Source of the DNA: Oscillospiraceae bacterium
Lineage (GTDB): Bacteria; Bacillota; Clostridia; Oscillospirales; Ruminococcaceae
DNA length: 64,000 bases
Direction: 5' to 3'
Assembly: GCA_018110985.1 (NCBI GenBank)
Contig: JAGAWT010000024.1
Location: 62,001 to 126,000, forward strand
Shown: in pieces, positions 8,490 to 17,227 of the stretch
How the letters are laid out: every line of letters begins with the position of its first letter
Numbering within the stretch: the first letter of the stretch is position 1
Translations under genes and position numbers: made by a program
Notes under the pieces: generated by a model
Told to the model about the DNA's origin: nothing
The model's input: only the letters and a program-made list of their open reading frames with translations
The model's database searches: none

Positions 8490-9089
8490 ATGAATAAAGT
8501 GACTAATTCCTTGATTCACCCTCTTGATGTTACCACTAATTGTAAGATAACACACATTGAGGATCTAGATTTAAAATCATGTAGACATTTGACCCTTTGG
8601 TATTATAACCCACAGAATCACAGTTTAGACAATATTCCAAATATTCCTGAGCTAGAGACACTTAGAATCTATCATTCGAATATCACAACATTAGATAATA
8701 TAGAAAGATTTCAGCGATTACAAGTTTTAGATTTACAATATTTACCCAAGCTTGAAAACGTTGACTCCATCTCATCGTTGAGATATTTGGATTGTTTATA
8801 TATTTCTAGTTCAAAGAAAATCAAAAATATTGAAAATGTCCTTGTAAGTATGCCAATTACTGATTTAAAGATATGTGATTGTGGGTGCCTACCTTCACTT
8901 AATTTCATAACAGGTATTCCTAATTTGAAAAGATTCTCGTTTGCAGGTACAAAGATTTTGGATGGCGACATGACTCCTCTTCTTTCAGATTGTATTCACC
9001 TATCATGGTGTGGATTTGACAACAAGAAAGTCTATTCTCATAAAAGTGATGAGATCAATAAAATATTGGTAATGAGAAGATTTGAATAG
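8490..9089 (+). CDS. Leucine-rich-repeat protein
   Basis: 199-residue cytoplasmic protein (no signal peptide or membrane segment) built of about six internalin-like LRR turns, for example LETLRIYHSNITTLDNIERF, LQVLDLQYLPKLENVDSI and ITDLKICDCGCLPSLNFI. It ends in a short Lys-rich helix, YSHKSDEINKIL. Codon use is far more AT-rich than in the neighbouring opp and coaX genes, and the gene has its own promoter and lies between two copies of a 26-bp repeat, so it appears acquired. Soluble LRR proteins of this size are sometimes immunity proteins or binding modules of accessory loci, but no toxin partner is visible here. The start is preceded by GAGG. Confidence 0.72.
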   Translation: MNKVTNSLIHPLDVTTNCKITHIEDLDLKSCRHLTLWYYNPQNHSLDNIPNIPELETLRIYHSNITTLDNIERFQRLQVLDLQYLPKLENVDSISSLRYLDCLYISSSKKIKNIENVLVSMPITDLKICDCGCLPSLNFITGIPNLKRFSFAGTKILDGDMTPLLSDCIHLSWCGFDNKKVYSHKSDEINKILVMRRFE

Positions 9090-9176
9090 TTTTTCCTCAA
9101 AAGAATAGTTTGATCTTATTTTATTCCAATATACTTTTCCGTCCCAAATACCATTATTGTCAAATATCGGATTTGG

Positions 9177-9202
9177 CTGAGCATAGTCGGTGCAGCCGGT
9201 AC
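9177..9202. repeat. 26-bp direct repeat, right copy
   Basis: Second copy of the repeat at 8138-8163 with a single substitution. It lies 88 bases after the LRR stop and 36 bases before the promoter of the ECF component. Confidence 0.85.
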
Positions 9203-9237
9203 TACCCTCTCCGGCGCAAAAATTTATATTTTATCTA

Positions 9238-9266
9238 TTGATTTTCGCATACAAGGATGTTATAAT
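9238..9266 (+). promoter_or_regulatory. Promoter of the panT-coaX operon
   Basis: -35 TTGATT (9238-9243), 17-bp spacer, perfect -10 TATAAT (9261-9266). Confidence 0.75.
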
Positions 9267-9270
9267 ACTC

Positions 9271-9298
9271 TTGTATTGTATCCATTGTATTGTATCCC
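9271..9298 (+). repeat. Tandem 14-bp repeat at the transcription start of panT-coaX
   Basis: TTGTATTGTATCCA (9271-9284) is followed directly by TTGTATTGTATCCC (9285-9298). It begins about 5 bases after the -10 box, so it spans the start of the transcript and is well placed for an operator or leader effect. Confidence 0.6.
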
Positions 9299-9330
9299 CA
9301 CAGAGGGAATGATAACAAGGAGGATGTTAT

Positions 9331-9903
9331 ATGAAAAAAATCAATACTTCCACACTGGCAGGGGTAGGTATACTGACAGCCATAGTATTTGTGCTGCAGC
9401 TTATCTCCATGAATGTGAAATTCGGTCCCTTCTCCATCACCCTGGCACTTATGCCTATAGTCATAGGCGCTGCCCTTTACGGATGGAAGGCCGGAGCATG
9501 GCTGGGTTTCGTTTTCGGCTGCATTACACTTTTTGATGCGGCACCTTTCCTGGCAGTCAATGCACCGGGTGCAGTGTTCACCTGTCTTGCAAAAGGCACT
9601 CTTGCAGGCCTTATCGCAGGGTTGGTATTCTCGGCTGTATCCAAAAAGAACCGCTTAGCTGCCATTATCGCTGCCGCAGTCGTATGCCCCGTTGTCAATA
9701 CCGGCACTTTCTTTATATGCTGCGCTCTCTTCTTTATGGAGACAGTTAAGCAGTGGGCAGGCGACACAAATGTGGTACTCTTTATGTTCGTGGGTCTTGC
9801 AGGTGTGAATTTCCTTGTGGAGCTTGGTGTGAACCTGGTGCTCAGCTCCATCGCAGAGCGTGTGCTTACGGTGATCTCACCCAAAAAGGCGCAGGCAGCA
9901 TAA
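9331..9903 (+). CDS. panT: ECF transporter S component, probably pantothenate-specific
   Basis: 190-residue integral membrane protein with about six hydrophobic segments and the ECF substrate-binding fold. Features are the N-terminal LAGVGILTAIVFVLQLIS, the ITLALMPIVIGAALYG loop, and the FDAAPFLAVNAPGAVFTCLAKG region. It would capture a vitamin and associate with a shared EcfAA'T module encoded elsewhere. Pantothenate is inferred because the next gene, 47 bases downstream in the same operon, is a pantothenate kinase. The fold alone does not fix the substrate; folate or another vitamin cannot be excluded. The start has AAGGAGGA upstream. Confidence 0.8.
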   Translation: MKKINTSTLAGVGILTAIVFVLQLISMNVKFGPFSITLALMPIVIGAALYGWKAGAWLGFVFGCITLFDAAPFLAVNAPGAVFTCLAKGTLAGLIAGLVFSAVSKKNRLAAIIAAAVVCPVVNTGTFFICCALFFMETVKQWAGDTNVVLFMFVGLAGVNFLVELGVNLVLSSIAERVLTVISPKKAQAA

Positions 9904-9950
9904 AAGAACAGTGAGCTGTACGAACAGGTCTCTGTCATTAAGGAGCTTTT

Positions 9951-10712
9951 ATGATCTTAGCTGTTGACATCGGCAACACCATTACCCAGATAGGCGCCTT
10001 TGAGGAGGATGTTCTTCTCTTCTCAGAAAGGTTCACTGCAAGGCGCAGCCTTACGGACTTTGAAGCCGAAGTAATGATAAGGGATATCCTTTCGGTGTAC
10101 CAAAGGGACGCAGACCTTATAACCGGAGCTATAATCGCTTCTGTGGTGGCGGATGTTACGCCTGTTTACAAAAGTGCCATAAAAAAGCTGTGCGGAGTGA
10201 ATGCTAAGGTAGTAGGACCCGGTCTTAAAACAGGGCTCCATATCAAACTCAACGACCCGGCTCAGCTTGGAGCAGATCTGGCGGCACAGGCAGCAGCGGC
10301 AGTATTCTTTTACACCGCTCCCATGATGATCGTGGATTTCGGAACTGCTATTTCCATCGGTGTTATCGACAAGGAAGGCTGTTTTATAGGAGGCTTTCTC
10401 TGCCCCGGTCTGTCCCTTTCATCCAAAGCTCTTTCGGAGCGTGCGGCTGCCCTTCCCCATGTAGGGCTTGAACGGCCTAAGCGGCTCATAGGCACCAACA
10501 CAGCAGATTGTCTGAAAAGCGGGCTCATATACGGAACTGCTTCTATGATAGACGGACTCATCGAACGCACGGAGGAAGAAATGGGTACTCCCCTTTCCTG
10601 TGTTGCCACAGGCAGCGCAGCCTCTCTTATAGCTTCTCTTTGCAAAAGAGACATGACTGTAGATGAGCACCTTCTTATGAAAGGTCTCAACCTTATTTAT
10701 AATAAAAACTGA
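9951..10712 (+). CDS. coaX: Type III pantothenate kinase (CoaX), divergent
   Basis: First enzyme of CoA synthesis, phosphorylating pantothenate. The 253-residue length fits the family. The N-terminal phosphate-binding motif DIGNT (6-10), IVDFGTAIS and GGFLCPGL are recognisable as the type III ASKHA-fold motifs. Two family positions are altered. The usual GADR motif reads GADL (107-110), losing an Arg associated with substrate binding, and the segment after DFGTA reads ISIGVID instead of the common TTFDVVD. It may be a divergent kinase or one with changed specificity. It shares an operon with the ECF component and ends at a clear terminator. Confidence 0.85.
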   Translation: MILAVDIGNTITQIGAFEEDVLLFSERFTARRSLTDFEAEVMIRDILSVYQRDADLITGAIIASVVADVTPVYKSAIKKLCGVNAKVVGPGLKTGLHIKLNDPAQLGADLAAQAAAAVFFYTAPMMIVDFGTAISIGVIDKEGCFIGGFLCPGLSLSSKALSERAAALPHVGLERPKRLIGTNTADCLKSGLIYGTASMIDGLIERTEEEMGTPLSCVATGSAASLIASLCKRDMTVDEHLLMKGLNLIYNKN

Positions 10713-10724
10713 TACAATACAAAA

Positions 10725-10757
10725 GGGCTGCACCGTTTGGGGCAGCCCCGATTTTTT
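10725..10757 (+). terminator. Terminator of panT-coaX
   Basis: GGGCTGC (10725-10731) pairs with GCAGCCC (10742-10748), followed by CGATTTTTT. Its right half (10737-10756) is nearly identical to a sequence at 43766-43785, on the far side of the accessory island. Confidence 0.88.
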
Positions 10758-10861
10758 CGCGGGTCGTATTATTTCTGCGGATCATAGACGCCAATAAAAG
10801 AGCCACCTTCGATATGATACAATAAGAAAATAATTGGGAGAAGGAAGGATCCTAAATCGGT

Positions 10862-10917
10862 ATGACGAACACGGTGCCATTCTGGAAATCCGGAATCATC
10901 GCAAAGCTATGTTTATA
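10862..10917 (+). pseudogene. Possible gene start cut off by the insertion sequence
   Basis: ATG at 10862 opens a frame reading MTNTVPFWKSGIIAKLCL before it enters the IS at 10918 and stops within it. AAGGAAGG lies 14 bases upstream, rather far for a ribosome site. The phrase PFWKSGIIAKL looks like the membrane-entry start of a small protein, but no continuation was found beyond the right end of the IS. The stretch 10758-10861 holds nothing else recognisable. Confidence 0.3.
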
Positions 10918-12549
10918 TAGTCTTTCCTCATTAAGGCCATAATTTTAAGAGCATCCAAACAGGCCACATGAAATCGTAAAATTCAGCAAAAACTGAATAA
11001 AGCGCAAAAGCATCGCCGCAAGGCGGTCGATGTTCATAGCGATGATGCTGAGAACGATGGATGCTCTTGTTGTATCTTCTCTTTTTGTAAGCAGCAGGCC
11101 AAGACCGAATTTGCGTTTTGCGAGATTGAACTTTCGCTCCACTTCAATTCGGTCAGTATTATCCTGATAGGCGATCTTCTTCTCAGCCTTGCTGTCGGCA
11201 TCCTTCTTCGGTCTGCCGAGTCTTTTACCGGAAAGACGGATGCCATGTCCATTGCAAAATGCAATGTTATCCCGATTGCGGTAGATCTGATCGACAAGAA
11301 CACGTTCCGGATAATGCCCTGTGCGTTCCCTGTAGTTTTCGATCGCTGTTTTCAAAACCGTACTCTCATTGTAGGTGTCGAAGGATAGCTTTTCAATTCT
11401 GCACATCCCGGTTTCATCCACAGACAGATCCAGCTTAGCTCCAAATTCGACAGGAGATTTGGCTTTTCCTCTGACGATCGGTCGGATATATGGCTGACTG
11501 ATGCTGACAATTCTGTTTTCAACATGATGCGTATTGCTGACAAACATATACTGCTGTTGTGAATAAATCGTCTCCAAAATGTCGAGTAAATGCGCATCAG
11601 ATCCTGAAAGCACCACGCCATTATTTTCAAGCAGATTCGCAATATATCCAAGATCACGTCGGATGTATTGCAGCTGCTTTTTGATCGCTTTTCTGATCTT
11701 TTTCGAGCCGCGTTTTCTGCATTTGGCAAGCGCAAGATAATCCTTTCTTGCTTTTTTGCGATACATTCTGGGTCTGTAAAATCCGTATTCATCACTGACC
11801 CGGCAGATCATATCTTCCAGCTTTTCACGCGCTTCATTCAGCAGCTCAATATCCTGCGGATACTTGATATTTTGCGGAGCACAGGTCGCATCAAGGATCA
11901 GTGTACCGGAATTCGCAGCGGTTTCCGTGGGATTCCGGACACCCTGCTGCTCATTCGGTTCCTGCTCTCCGCTGCCGTTACTGTGATCATCATCGTCATC
12001 CTGATCGACCGGATCGTCCTTCTGTGTATTGTATTCGATGATCATTTCATTGATCTCGTTCAGCACCTCTTCAGACAGACGCTTGCGAAATTCAACGAGC
12101 AGAGACGGCACAAACGGAATCTTGTCCTCACATCCGGGAAGACCGATGAAATACTGATAATAGGGGTTTTCTCTGATCTGTTCAACCACTTCCTCATCGG
12201 GATAGTGATATTGCTTCTGGATCAGCAGCGAACCGAGTGCCATGCGCAGGGGCTTGGCAGGCATTCCGGTATGGCTGGGGAATAGCTTGGCATATTCCGC
12301 TTCAATTGTATCCCACGGAATCATTGCCGCCTTCTTCACCCAGCGGTTATCCGGGTTCATTTGCATACCGAGCGGCTGATTGAAATCGGTAAATGAAATC
12401 TGCTTTTCTCTCTTGAACTTATACATGGCATCCTCCAAAGTGCAAGCTTTTTTTCTCGTTTTTCGGATTTTTCCTTGCACTTCTATTATACCATGTTTTT
12501 TCGCTTTTGTCGATACTACGAGGGTTTTATTTTCCTTGAGGAGAGACTA
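10918..12549 (-). mobile_element. Complete IS1182-type insertion sequence (about 1.63 kb)
   Basis: One transposase gene is flanked by short imperfect terminal inverted repeats: left end TAGTCTTTCCTCA (10918-10930), right end TAGTCTCTCCTCA read from 12549 on the minus strand, 12 of 13 matching, and AAGG follows in both. I see no clear target duplication. The right end is 14 bases past the stop of the pyruvyl transferase gene, so the element sits at the left border of the polysaccharide island. Confidence 0.85.
10945..12426 (-). CDS. IS1182-family DDE transposase
   Basis: 493-residue transposase that appears full length and intact. The N-terminal DUF772-type domain is recognisable (MYKFKREKQISFTDF, with YYQYFIGLPG). 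The DDE catalytic domain carries Asp in LILDATCAPQNIKYP, Asp in RVLVDQIYRNRDN, and Glu in the terminal RIEVERKFNLAKRKFGLG motif, the YREK-like signature of this family. Between them lies a charged linker, about residues 165-190, with a DDDDD run. The start at 12426 has GGAGG upstream. The open frame extends 18 codons further without a ribosome site. No frameshift is needed for expression. Confidence 0.93.
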   Translation of the reverse strand: MYKFKREKQISFTDFNQPLGMQMNPDNRWVKKAAMIPWDTIEAEYAKLFPSHTGMPAKPLRMALGSLLIQKQYHYPDEEVVEQIRENPYYQYFIGLPGCEDKIPFVPSLLVEFRKRLSEEVLNEINEMIIEYNTQKDDPVDQDDDDDHSNGSGEQEPNEQQGVRNPTETAANSGTLILDATCAPQNIKYPQDIELLNEAREKLEDMICRVSDEYGFYRPRMYRKKARKDYLALAKCRKRGSKKIRKAIKKQLQYIRRDLGYIANLLENNGVVLSGSDAHLLDILETIYSQQQYMFVSNTHHVENRIVSISQPYIRPIVRGKAKSPVEFGAKLDLSVDETGMCRIEKLSFDTYNESTVLKTAIENYRERTGHYPERVLVDQIYRNRDNIAFCNGHGIRLSGKRLGRPKKDADSKAEKKIAYQDNTDRIEVERKFNLAKRKFGLGLLLTKREDTTRASIVLSIIAMNIDRLAAMLLRFIQFLLNFTISCGLFGCS

Positions 12550-12562
12550 GGATTCGATCATA

Positions 12563-13396
12563 TCATAAATGCGGAAAGCATCTATATAATTGCTCTTTTT
12601 TCTTCTCAACTATCTTTGGATCTATTATGTAGTTATTGACTATATCATCCACACTGGGCCATATTTCACTTTCCATATACACAGGTCTGTCTTCAACTCC
12701 GTACGAAGAATAATAATCCGAAAACTTGAATCCATCTCCCGATAATCGTTCTCCGTACTTATACAGTATCATGTGCATATTTGGTATCTGAAAACTGTCT
12801 GAAACGATCAGACCATGGAGGCTGCTGGACAACACTGCATTACATTCGGAGATCCTGCTTACAACGCTCCGTGGGTCATCCGTAAGGTCAATAACTACCG
12901 AATTCTTGTAATTGCCTGCGATGCTGTTGATAAGCGAATGATCCTGTTCCCTGAAATGAGGGATGATACCTACAGAATACTTCTTCCTTACATTTCTTCC
13001 AAGCCATCTTTCTGCCAACAGACCACCATCACCTGTCGGGATATCCAGCTTTCTCCCAATGATGTTTTCAATTCTCTTCTTGCTAAGCTCTCCTCTAATT
13101 GCACAAAAATTTGTATTCTTAAATATAAGAGTGCTTTCTTTCTTTGTCTCGGATGATAAAAAGCCCGTTCCCCATACATAATGATCTTTCGGAGCCAAAA
13201 TATAGTGTGCGCTTTGTTTTAATCGGGTCTTTATTCTCTCGCTCCACATCAATGATTCAAGAGAGCTCCCGATAGCACTCATATTACTTTTAAAAAAAGC
13301 TGTTTGAATTACTCTTATCCCAAACAGTTCCTCAAGCATGACCTTGTTCAATCTGTCGCCCATATTAGGAACGGACGAATAATATATTCTGTACAT
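12563..13396 (-). CDS. Polysaccharide pyruvyl transferase family protein
   Basis: 277-residue cytoplasmic enzyme of the CsaB/WcaK-like family, which transfers pyruvate from phosphoenolpyruvate to a sugar to form a ketal. It starts with the family N-terminus YYSSVPNMGDRLNKVML (the N-x-GD motif) and has the C-terminal motif ECNAVLSSSLHGLIVSD (SSSLHG), the best-conserved part of the family. It is the last gene of the minus-strand glycosyltransferase run, 32 bases after the preceding gene. The IS1182 element ends 14 bases past its stop, so its natural terminator may be lost. Confidence 0.8.
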   Translation of the reverse strand: MYRIYYSSVPNMGDRLNKVMLEELFGIRVIQTAFFKSNMSAIGSSLESLMWSERIKTRLKQSAHYILAPKDHYVWGTGFLSSETKKESTLIFKNTNFCAIRGELSKKRIENIIGRKLDIPTGDGGLLAERWLGRNVRKKYSVGIIPHFREQDHSLINSIAGNYKNSVVIDLTDDPRSVVSRISECNAVLSSSLHGLIVSDSFQIPNMHMILYKYGERLSGDGFKFSDYYSSYGVEDRPVYMESEIWPSVDDIVNNYIIDPKIVEKKKEQLYRCFPHL

Positions 13397-13428
13397 ATAT
13401 TCTTCAACTCATTATGCCACAAGCGGAC

Positions 13429-14493
13429 TCAAACATTGAGATTCACTCGCAGCCAACGCCTGATCCTGGATTTCGCTATTCTAAATACGAACCTATAATA
13501 CTTCGTTCTCTCCAAGTGTTTCTTCATCCATGTAAAAATGATCCTATCCTTTGCAGTTATCCTTTGATTGTTCGTAAAGTGGTAACCCGCTGTACCTGAC
13601 AACTGTCTGTATCGCCACACTTCAGGATCATCCAGCAATCCGGCAGCCATTGCCCGTCGATAGATATCCTCTTTGGCTTCCATGTTCGCCAGTATAAACT
13701 CCGCAGTTGTGTTTCCTGTCATATTTCCTGTGTGGAATGTACGTATTCCCACTGCCCGGTTTACCGTATATACGTTTCCTTTTCCCAATAATTCATACAA
13801 TATAAGCGAGATATGATTGAAACACAGAAGCTCCTCATAATGGACATCTTTTAGTACAGTGTTTTTTAGTGATACTGCGAATAAATGCGGGGTTATATAC
13901 TTTTCTCCAAATATATTAAAATACTCCCGGCTGCTTATCAGCTTCGGCATATTTAAGCCACGGTACTCATATTTTCCTTCCTGCTCAAAATGTTGTATTG
14001 TTGATGCAACCGTCATCGTACAATCAGAATGTTTTTCATATAACTGATCCAACATAGAAAAATACTCCGGCTCAATATAATAGTCATCATCATCCACAAA
14101 AACAACGATATCACCTGAAGCCGCTAAATACGCTTTTTTTCTGCTCTCACTAACTCCCAGATTGCGGTCGTTCACCAGATATATAATGTTTTGCTCACTG
14201 TTTTTGTCCTTGTATTGTTTTATACGAGCCTCTGTATCATCATTAGATGCATCATCAACAATGATTATCTCACAGTTATTATACTGCTGTTTTTTTATAG
14301 AATCCAGAAGTCTGATCAAACTGTCGGATCTCCTGTATGTAGAGATCAAGACGGAGATCTTCAATCTGCCATCCACAACAGATAATGGTTCACAGCTTCC
14401 ACCGATCAGGTTCAAATATACAGAGTGAGAAATCTTTCCTTCCTCTAACCACTTTTCAAATAATTGATCCATATAGTCTCTTATCCTCAGCAT
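13429..14493 (-). CDS. Family 2 glycosyltransferase
   Basis: 354-residue inverting glycosyltransferase of GT-A fold. An N-terminal extension of about 45 residues precedes the catalytic domain. The domain opens LKISVLISTYRRSDSLIRLL and has EIIIVDDASNDDT, then the metal-binding acidic cluster VVFVDDDDYYIEPEYF. No membrane segment is visible, so it likely works at the inner face of the membrane on lipid-linked sugars. It overlaps the preceding flippase gene by 7 bases, so the two are translationally coupled. The donor and acceptor cannot be read from sequence. Confidence 0.85.
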   Translation of the reverse strand: MLRIRDYMDQLFEKWLEEGKISHSVYLNLIGGSCEPLSVVDGRLKISVLISTYRRSDSLIRLLDSIKKQQYNNCEIIIVDDASNDDTEARIKQYKDKNSEQNIIYLVNDRNLGVSESRKKAYLAASGDIVVFVDDDDYYIEPEYFSMLDQLYEKHSDCTMTVASTIQHFEQEGKYEYRGLNMPKLISSREYFNIFGEKYITPHLFAVSLKNTVLKDVHYEELLCFNHISLILYELLGKGNVYTVNRAVGIRTFHTGNMTGNTTAEFILANMEAKEDIYRRAMAAGLLDDPEVWRYRQLSGTAGYHFTNNQRITAKDRIIFTWMKKHLERTKYYRFVFRIAKSRIRRWLRVNLNV

Positions 14494-16007
14494 CGAGATT
14501 TTAACCTTATAAACTTTATGGCATGCGAAAACTCTTTTGTCCTACAGGTACAGATCACAAATACAAAGACCGATACGAGGGATGAAACAACGAAGTTAAA
14601 GAACACCGTTAATAAGCCGCCATTCCCTGAAGGCAAACTACACAGCATCATAGCCGCTATGCATGATAAGGCTGTCGCCAAAAAATATATCCCAGTGTTC
14701 ATGCAGAAACGCTTTGGACTGCTTTTTAAGCAGTATTTAAACACAACAACAGTCTCATATATAAAGCCAAAGAGGATACATGCTATTGATGAAATGATAG
14801 CACCGTTAACTCCTATCGTCCTCAGCAAGATCAAATCGATCACCAGATCAATAACGATTTGAATATACGGTTTTAATGCATCCTTCTCCCATATCCCTGC
14901 GGCATTCTTGAAAAGCATCCCGACCGTTTTTATTTTTATGATAAAGAAATACAAAGTAAAAAGTATGACTGAACTGAATGGAAGGAGCGATTCTTCTCCG
15001 ACCCACGCTATTATAAACGGCTGATACATATTCAGCAAACATGTACAGCAAAAACAAACGCCAAGTGCAATATAGTAATGTATATCGTTGAACAATCCAT
15101 TGATATCGGATCGGCTCTTTTTTACGATATAATTGCCAACGATTGATGTCAGCCCGTTTGTAAGCATAAGGAACAGACCCGATAAGGCTGTGAATATATG
15201 AAAATAATTGTTATAAACTGCCACGATGTTAAGCCCTATGAAAGCTGAGAGCAGGATATTGTCAACAGAAGTCACCACAACCGTACCTATCTGGTGGCCA
15301 ACAAGAGCAGCTGTTTTGCGAAGGATCGATTTTCTCTCCTCCTTGGATATGCTTCCCTGGGGCTTTATATCGCTAAACTTCTTCTTAGTGATGAGCCAAA
15401 TGACCAGGTTTAAACATATCGTCCTGATGAGCGATACGACAAGATACAAATAATAATTGTGGAAACTCAGCAATACAATGACTTGTATTGAGTATATGAA
15501 TACATCAATCCCAAATGAAACGCCATTAATAATATCGACACGCTGATATGCATTAAGAATACTTCTTCGGTATCCCAGAAAAAAATAGTTAGAGACCGTG
15601 GATGCCAGGTGGATCAGATATACAATATATATGTTGACTTCAGGAGGATACTCTCCATTGATTATATCGGGAAGAAAGGGTACAAGAAGCAACCCGCATA
15701 TTAGAATTACAGAACCGATCACATAGTAAGCATATCTGTATACATTTAACAGTGCGTTGACTTTTTTTTTATCGTCATCTGCCACCGGCTTGTACATAGC
15801 AAACACCAGCGCACTTCCAATACCCAGTTCCGCAAGATTTAGTGCATTGAGGATGGAAGTGAATAAGGAACTTAACCCAAGATAAAGATTCCCCAGAGTA
15901 TATATGATCAGTGTCCGCATAAAAAACGGAACAATCATTGAAAGGATCTTAAGCAGCATTCCCGAAACGATCGCACGTTTCGCATTAGAAGTTCTGTTAA
16001 ATTTCAT
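14487..16007 (-). CDS. Polysaccharide flippase (Wzx/MATE-like), first of two
   Basis: 506-residue polytopic membrane protein with about 12-14 hydrophobic helices, fitting the Wzx oligosaccharide flippase family that moves undecaprenyl-linked repeat units across the membrane. The N-terminus NAKRAIVSGMLLKILSMIVPFF and the following GNLYLGLSSLFTSILNALNLAELG are typical. A second, different Wzx lies at 27526-28989, so the island may carry parts of two export routes. The ribosome site is weak. The gene lies 42 bases after the preceding glycosyltransferase. Confidence 0.85.
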   Translation of the reverse strand: MKFNRTSNAKRAIVSGMLLKILSMIVPFFMRTLIIYTLGNLYLGLSSLFTSILNALNLAELGIGSALVFAMYKPVADDDKKKVNALLNVYRYAYYVIGSVILICGLLLVPFLPDIINGEYPPEVNIYIVYLIHLASTVSNYFFLGYRRSILNAYQRVDIINGVSFGIDVFIYSIQVIVLLSFHNYYLYLVVSLIRTICLNLVIWLITKKKFSDIKPQGSISKEERKSILRKTAALVGHQIGTVVVTSVDNILLSAFIGLNIVAVYNNYFHIFTALSGLFLMLTNGLTSIVGNYIVKKSRSDINGLFNDIHYYIALGVCFCCTCLLNMYQPFIIAWVGEESLLPFSSVILFTLYFFIIKIKTVGMLFKNAAGIWEKDALKPYIQIVIDLVIDLILLRTIGVNGAIISSIACILFGFIYETVVVFKYCLKSSPKRFCMNTGIYFLATALSCIAAMMLCSLPSGNGGLLTVFFNFVVSSLVSVFVFVICTCRTKEFSHAIKFIRLKSRC

Positions 16008-16049
16008 CTTGTTTCATCGTACCATTTGTTTTGACTTTCCCATATGTTT

Positions 16050-17096
16050 TTATTGCTTTTTCATCAGCTCTTTTATGAGGCTGACTTCTTCCTTGGTCAA
16101 TAGTTTCCGATTTAGAATGTCTTTTCTATAGTGTCTCACTTTTCCGGCGAATGTATATAGGGGATACATTCTACCGTTTCTCAATGGAAACCGAAGTTTC
16201 AGAAATCTGACAAATAAGTCGATATTACCTGACAGAAAAGAATCCGTAAGCGAGAGCTGATCGTATATCTTTGCGTTGTCCATCTGCTCAAGTATATTTT
16301 CTTTGCTCCGAGAAAGCTTTGCTAATCTCCAGAGATAACCTGCCATATCTGTTTCAAATCGTTTCTTTTTATCATCACTTGTACTTTGTAACTCTCCGGA
16401 AAACTTTTCATTGAACAGGGTATATGCTTCTCTTACTTTCTTATAATCCGGTTTTCTTACCTTTGATCTATCCTTGATGATACTAATTCCGGACTTCCAT
16501 GCAACTGTTCCCGATTTGCATATGCGAAGCATAAACTCAACATCCTGAAACCTGTTGAACACGGCATCAAAACCGTTCTCTTTCTGCACAATATCCCTTT
16601 TTAAGAAAAGGTTGCTCCCAGTCCCTAATAAGCAGTAATTATCAAAAAAGCTCTCATAGGAAATAATATCGCCGTCAGGTCTTGAAACTATTGAACCAAT
16701 CAACCCCGAATGCATTATCACAACATCACAGCATACTCCGTCATATTCAGGATGATCGGACATTACCTTTATAGCGTACTCGAAACGAGTAGGAAGAAGG
16801 ATATCATCATCATCCAAAAAAGAAATGTACTTTCCTTGAGCATAAGAAATACCGGTATTCCTGGCCGCTGATCCATTCCGGTTTTCAGGATGCTGTATGT
16901 ATTTAATATTACTTTGCCCTTTGAAGGCACTCATCATTTGGGCTGTCTTGTATCTCTGCTCTGTATTTTTATCGTTGTCATCTACAACAATTATCTCAAA
17001 CTGTTTATATGTCTGATCCAGAACAGATCGAATTGCGCGTAATAGCGAAGGATCAGCACCATAAGTTGTTATAATTAAGGAAATAAGATCGTCCAT
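16050..17096 (-). CDS. Family 2 glycosyltransferase
   Basis: 348 residues. The GT-A domain starts LISLIITTYGADPSLLRAIR, with FEIIVVDDNDKNTE, the GSAARNTGISYAQGKYISF turn and DDDD metal site, and the FQDVEFMLRICKSG acceptor-side motif. The C-terminal third, about residues 240-348, is basic and helical and may sit at the membrane. It is upstream of the flippase on the minus strand. Substrates are unknown. Confidence 0.85.
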   Translation of the reverse strand: MDDLISLIITTYGADPSLLRAIRSVLDQTYKQFEIIVVDDNDKNTEQRYKTAQMMSAFKGQSNIKYIQHPENRNGSAARNTGISYAQGKYISFLDDDDILLPTRFEYAIKVMSDHPEYDGVCCDVVIMHSGLIGSIVSRPDGDIISYESFFDNYCLLGTGSNLFLKRDIVQKENGFDAVFNRFQDVEFMLRICKSGTVAWKSGISIIKDRSKVRKPDYKKVREAYTLFNEKFSGELQSTSDDKKKRFETDMAGYLWRLAKLSRSKENILEQMDNAKIYDQLSLTDSFLSGNIDLFVRFLKLRFPLRNGRMYPLYTFAGKVRHYRKDILNRKLLTKEEVSLIKELMKKQ

Positions 17097-17227
17097 ATTT
17101 TATTCTCTGATCAAGTCGTTACAATCAGCCAACAATCAAAAGCTCCGTCTTCTGTCAGTTGACAGCTGAAGTGTACTCCTGCACATCTATCTGATCATTT
17201 ATAAACCCCATATCTACCTTTCCGTAA

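Noticed and set aside
9271-9298. BirA operator upstream of the ECF component
   Set aside because: The sequence is a direct repeat, not the inverted GTTGACAA-type box seen upstream of bioY.
12550-12565. Truncation of the pyruvyl transferase by the insertion sequence
   Set aside because: The gene ends with its own stop codon 14 bases before the element, and the family C-terminal motif is present.
17160-17227. Short coding-like stretch after the glycosyltransferase at 17228 (minus strand)
   Set aside because: An 18-codon frame with a weak ribosome site; it might be a gene tail but is too short to support.
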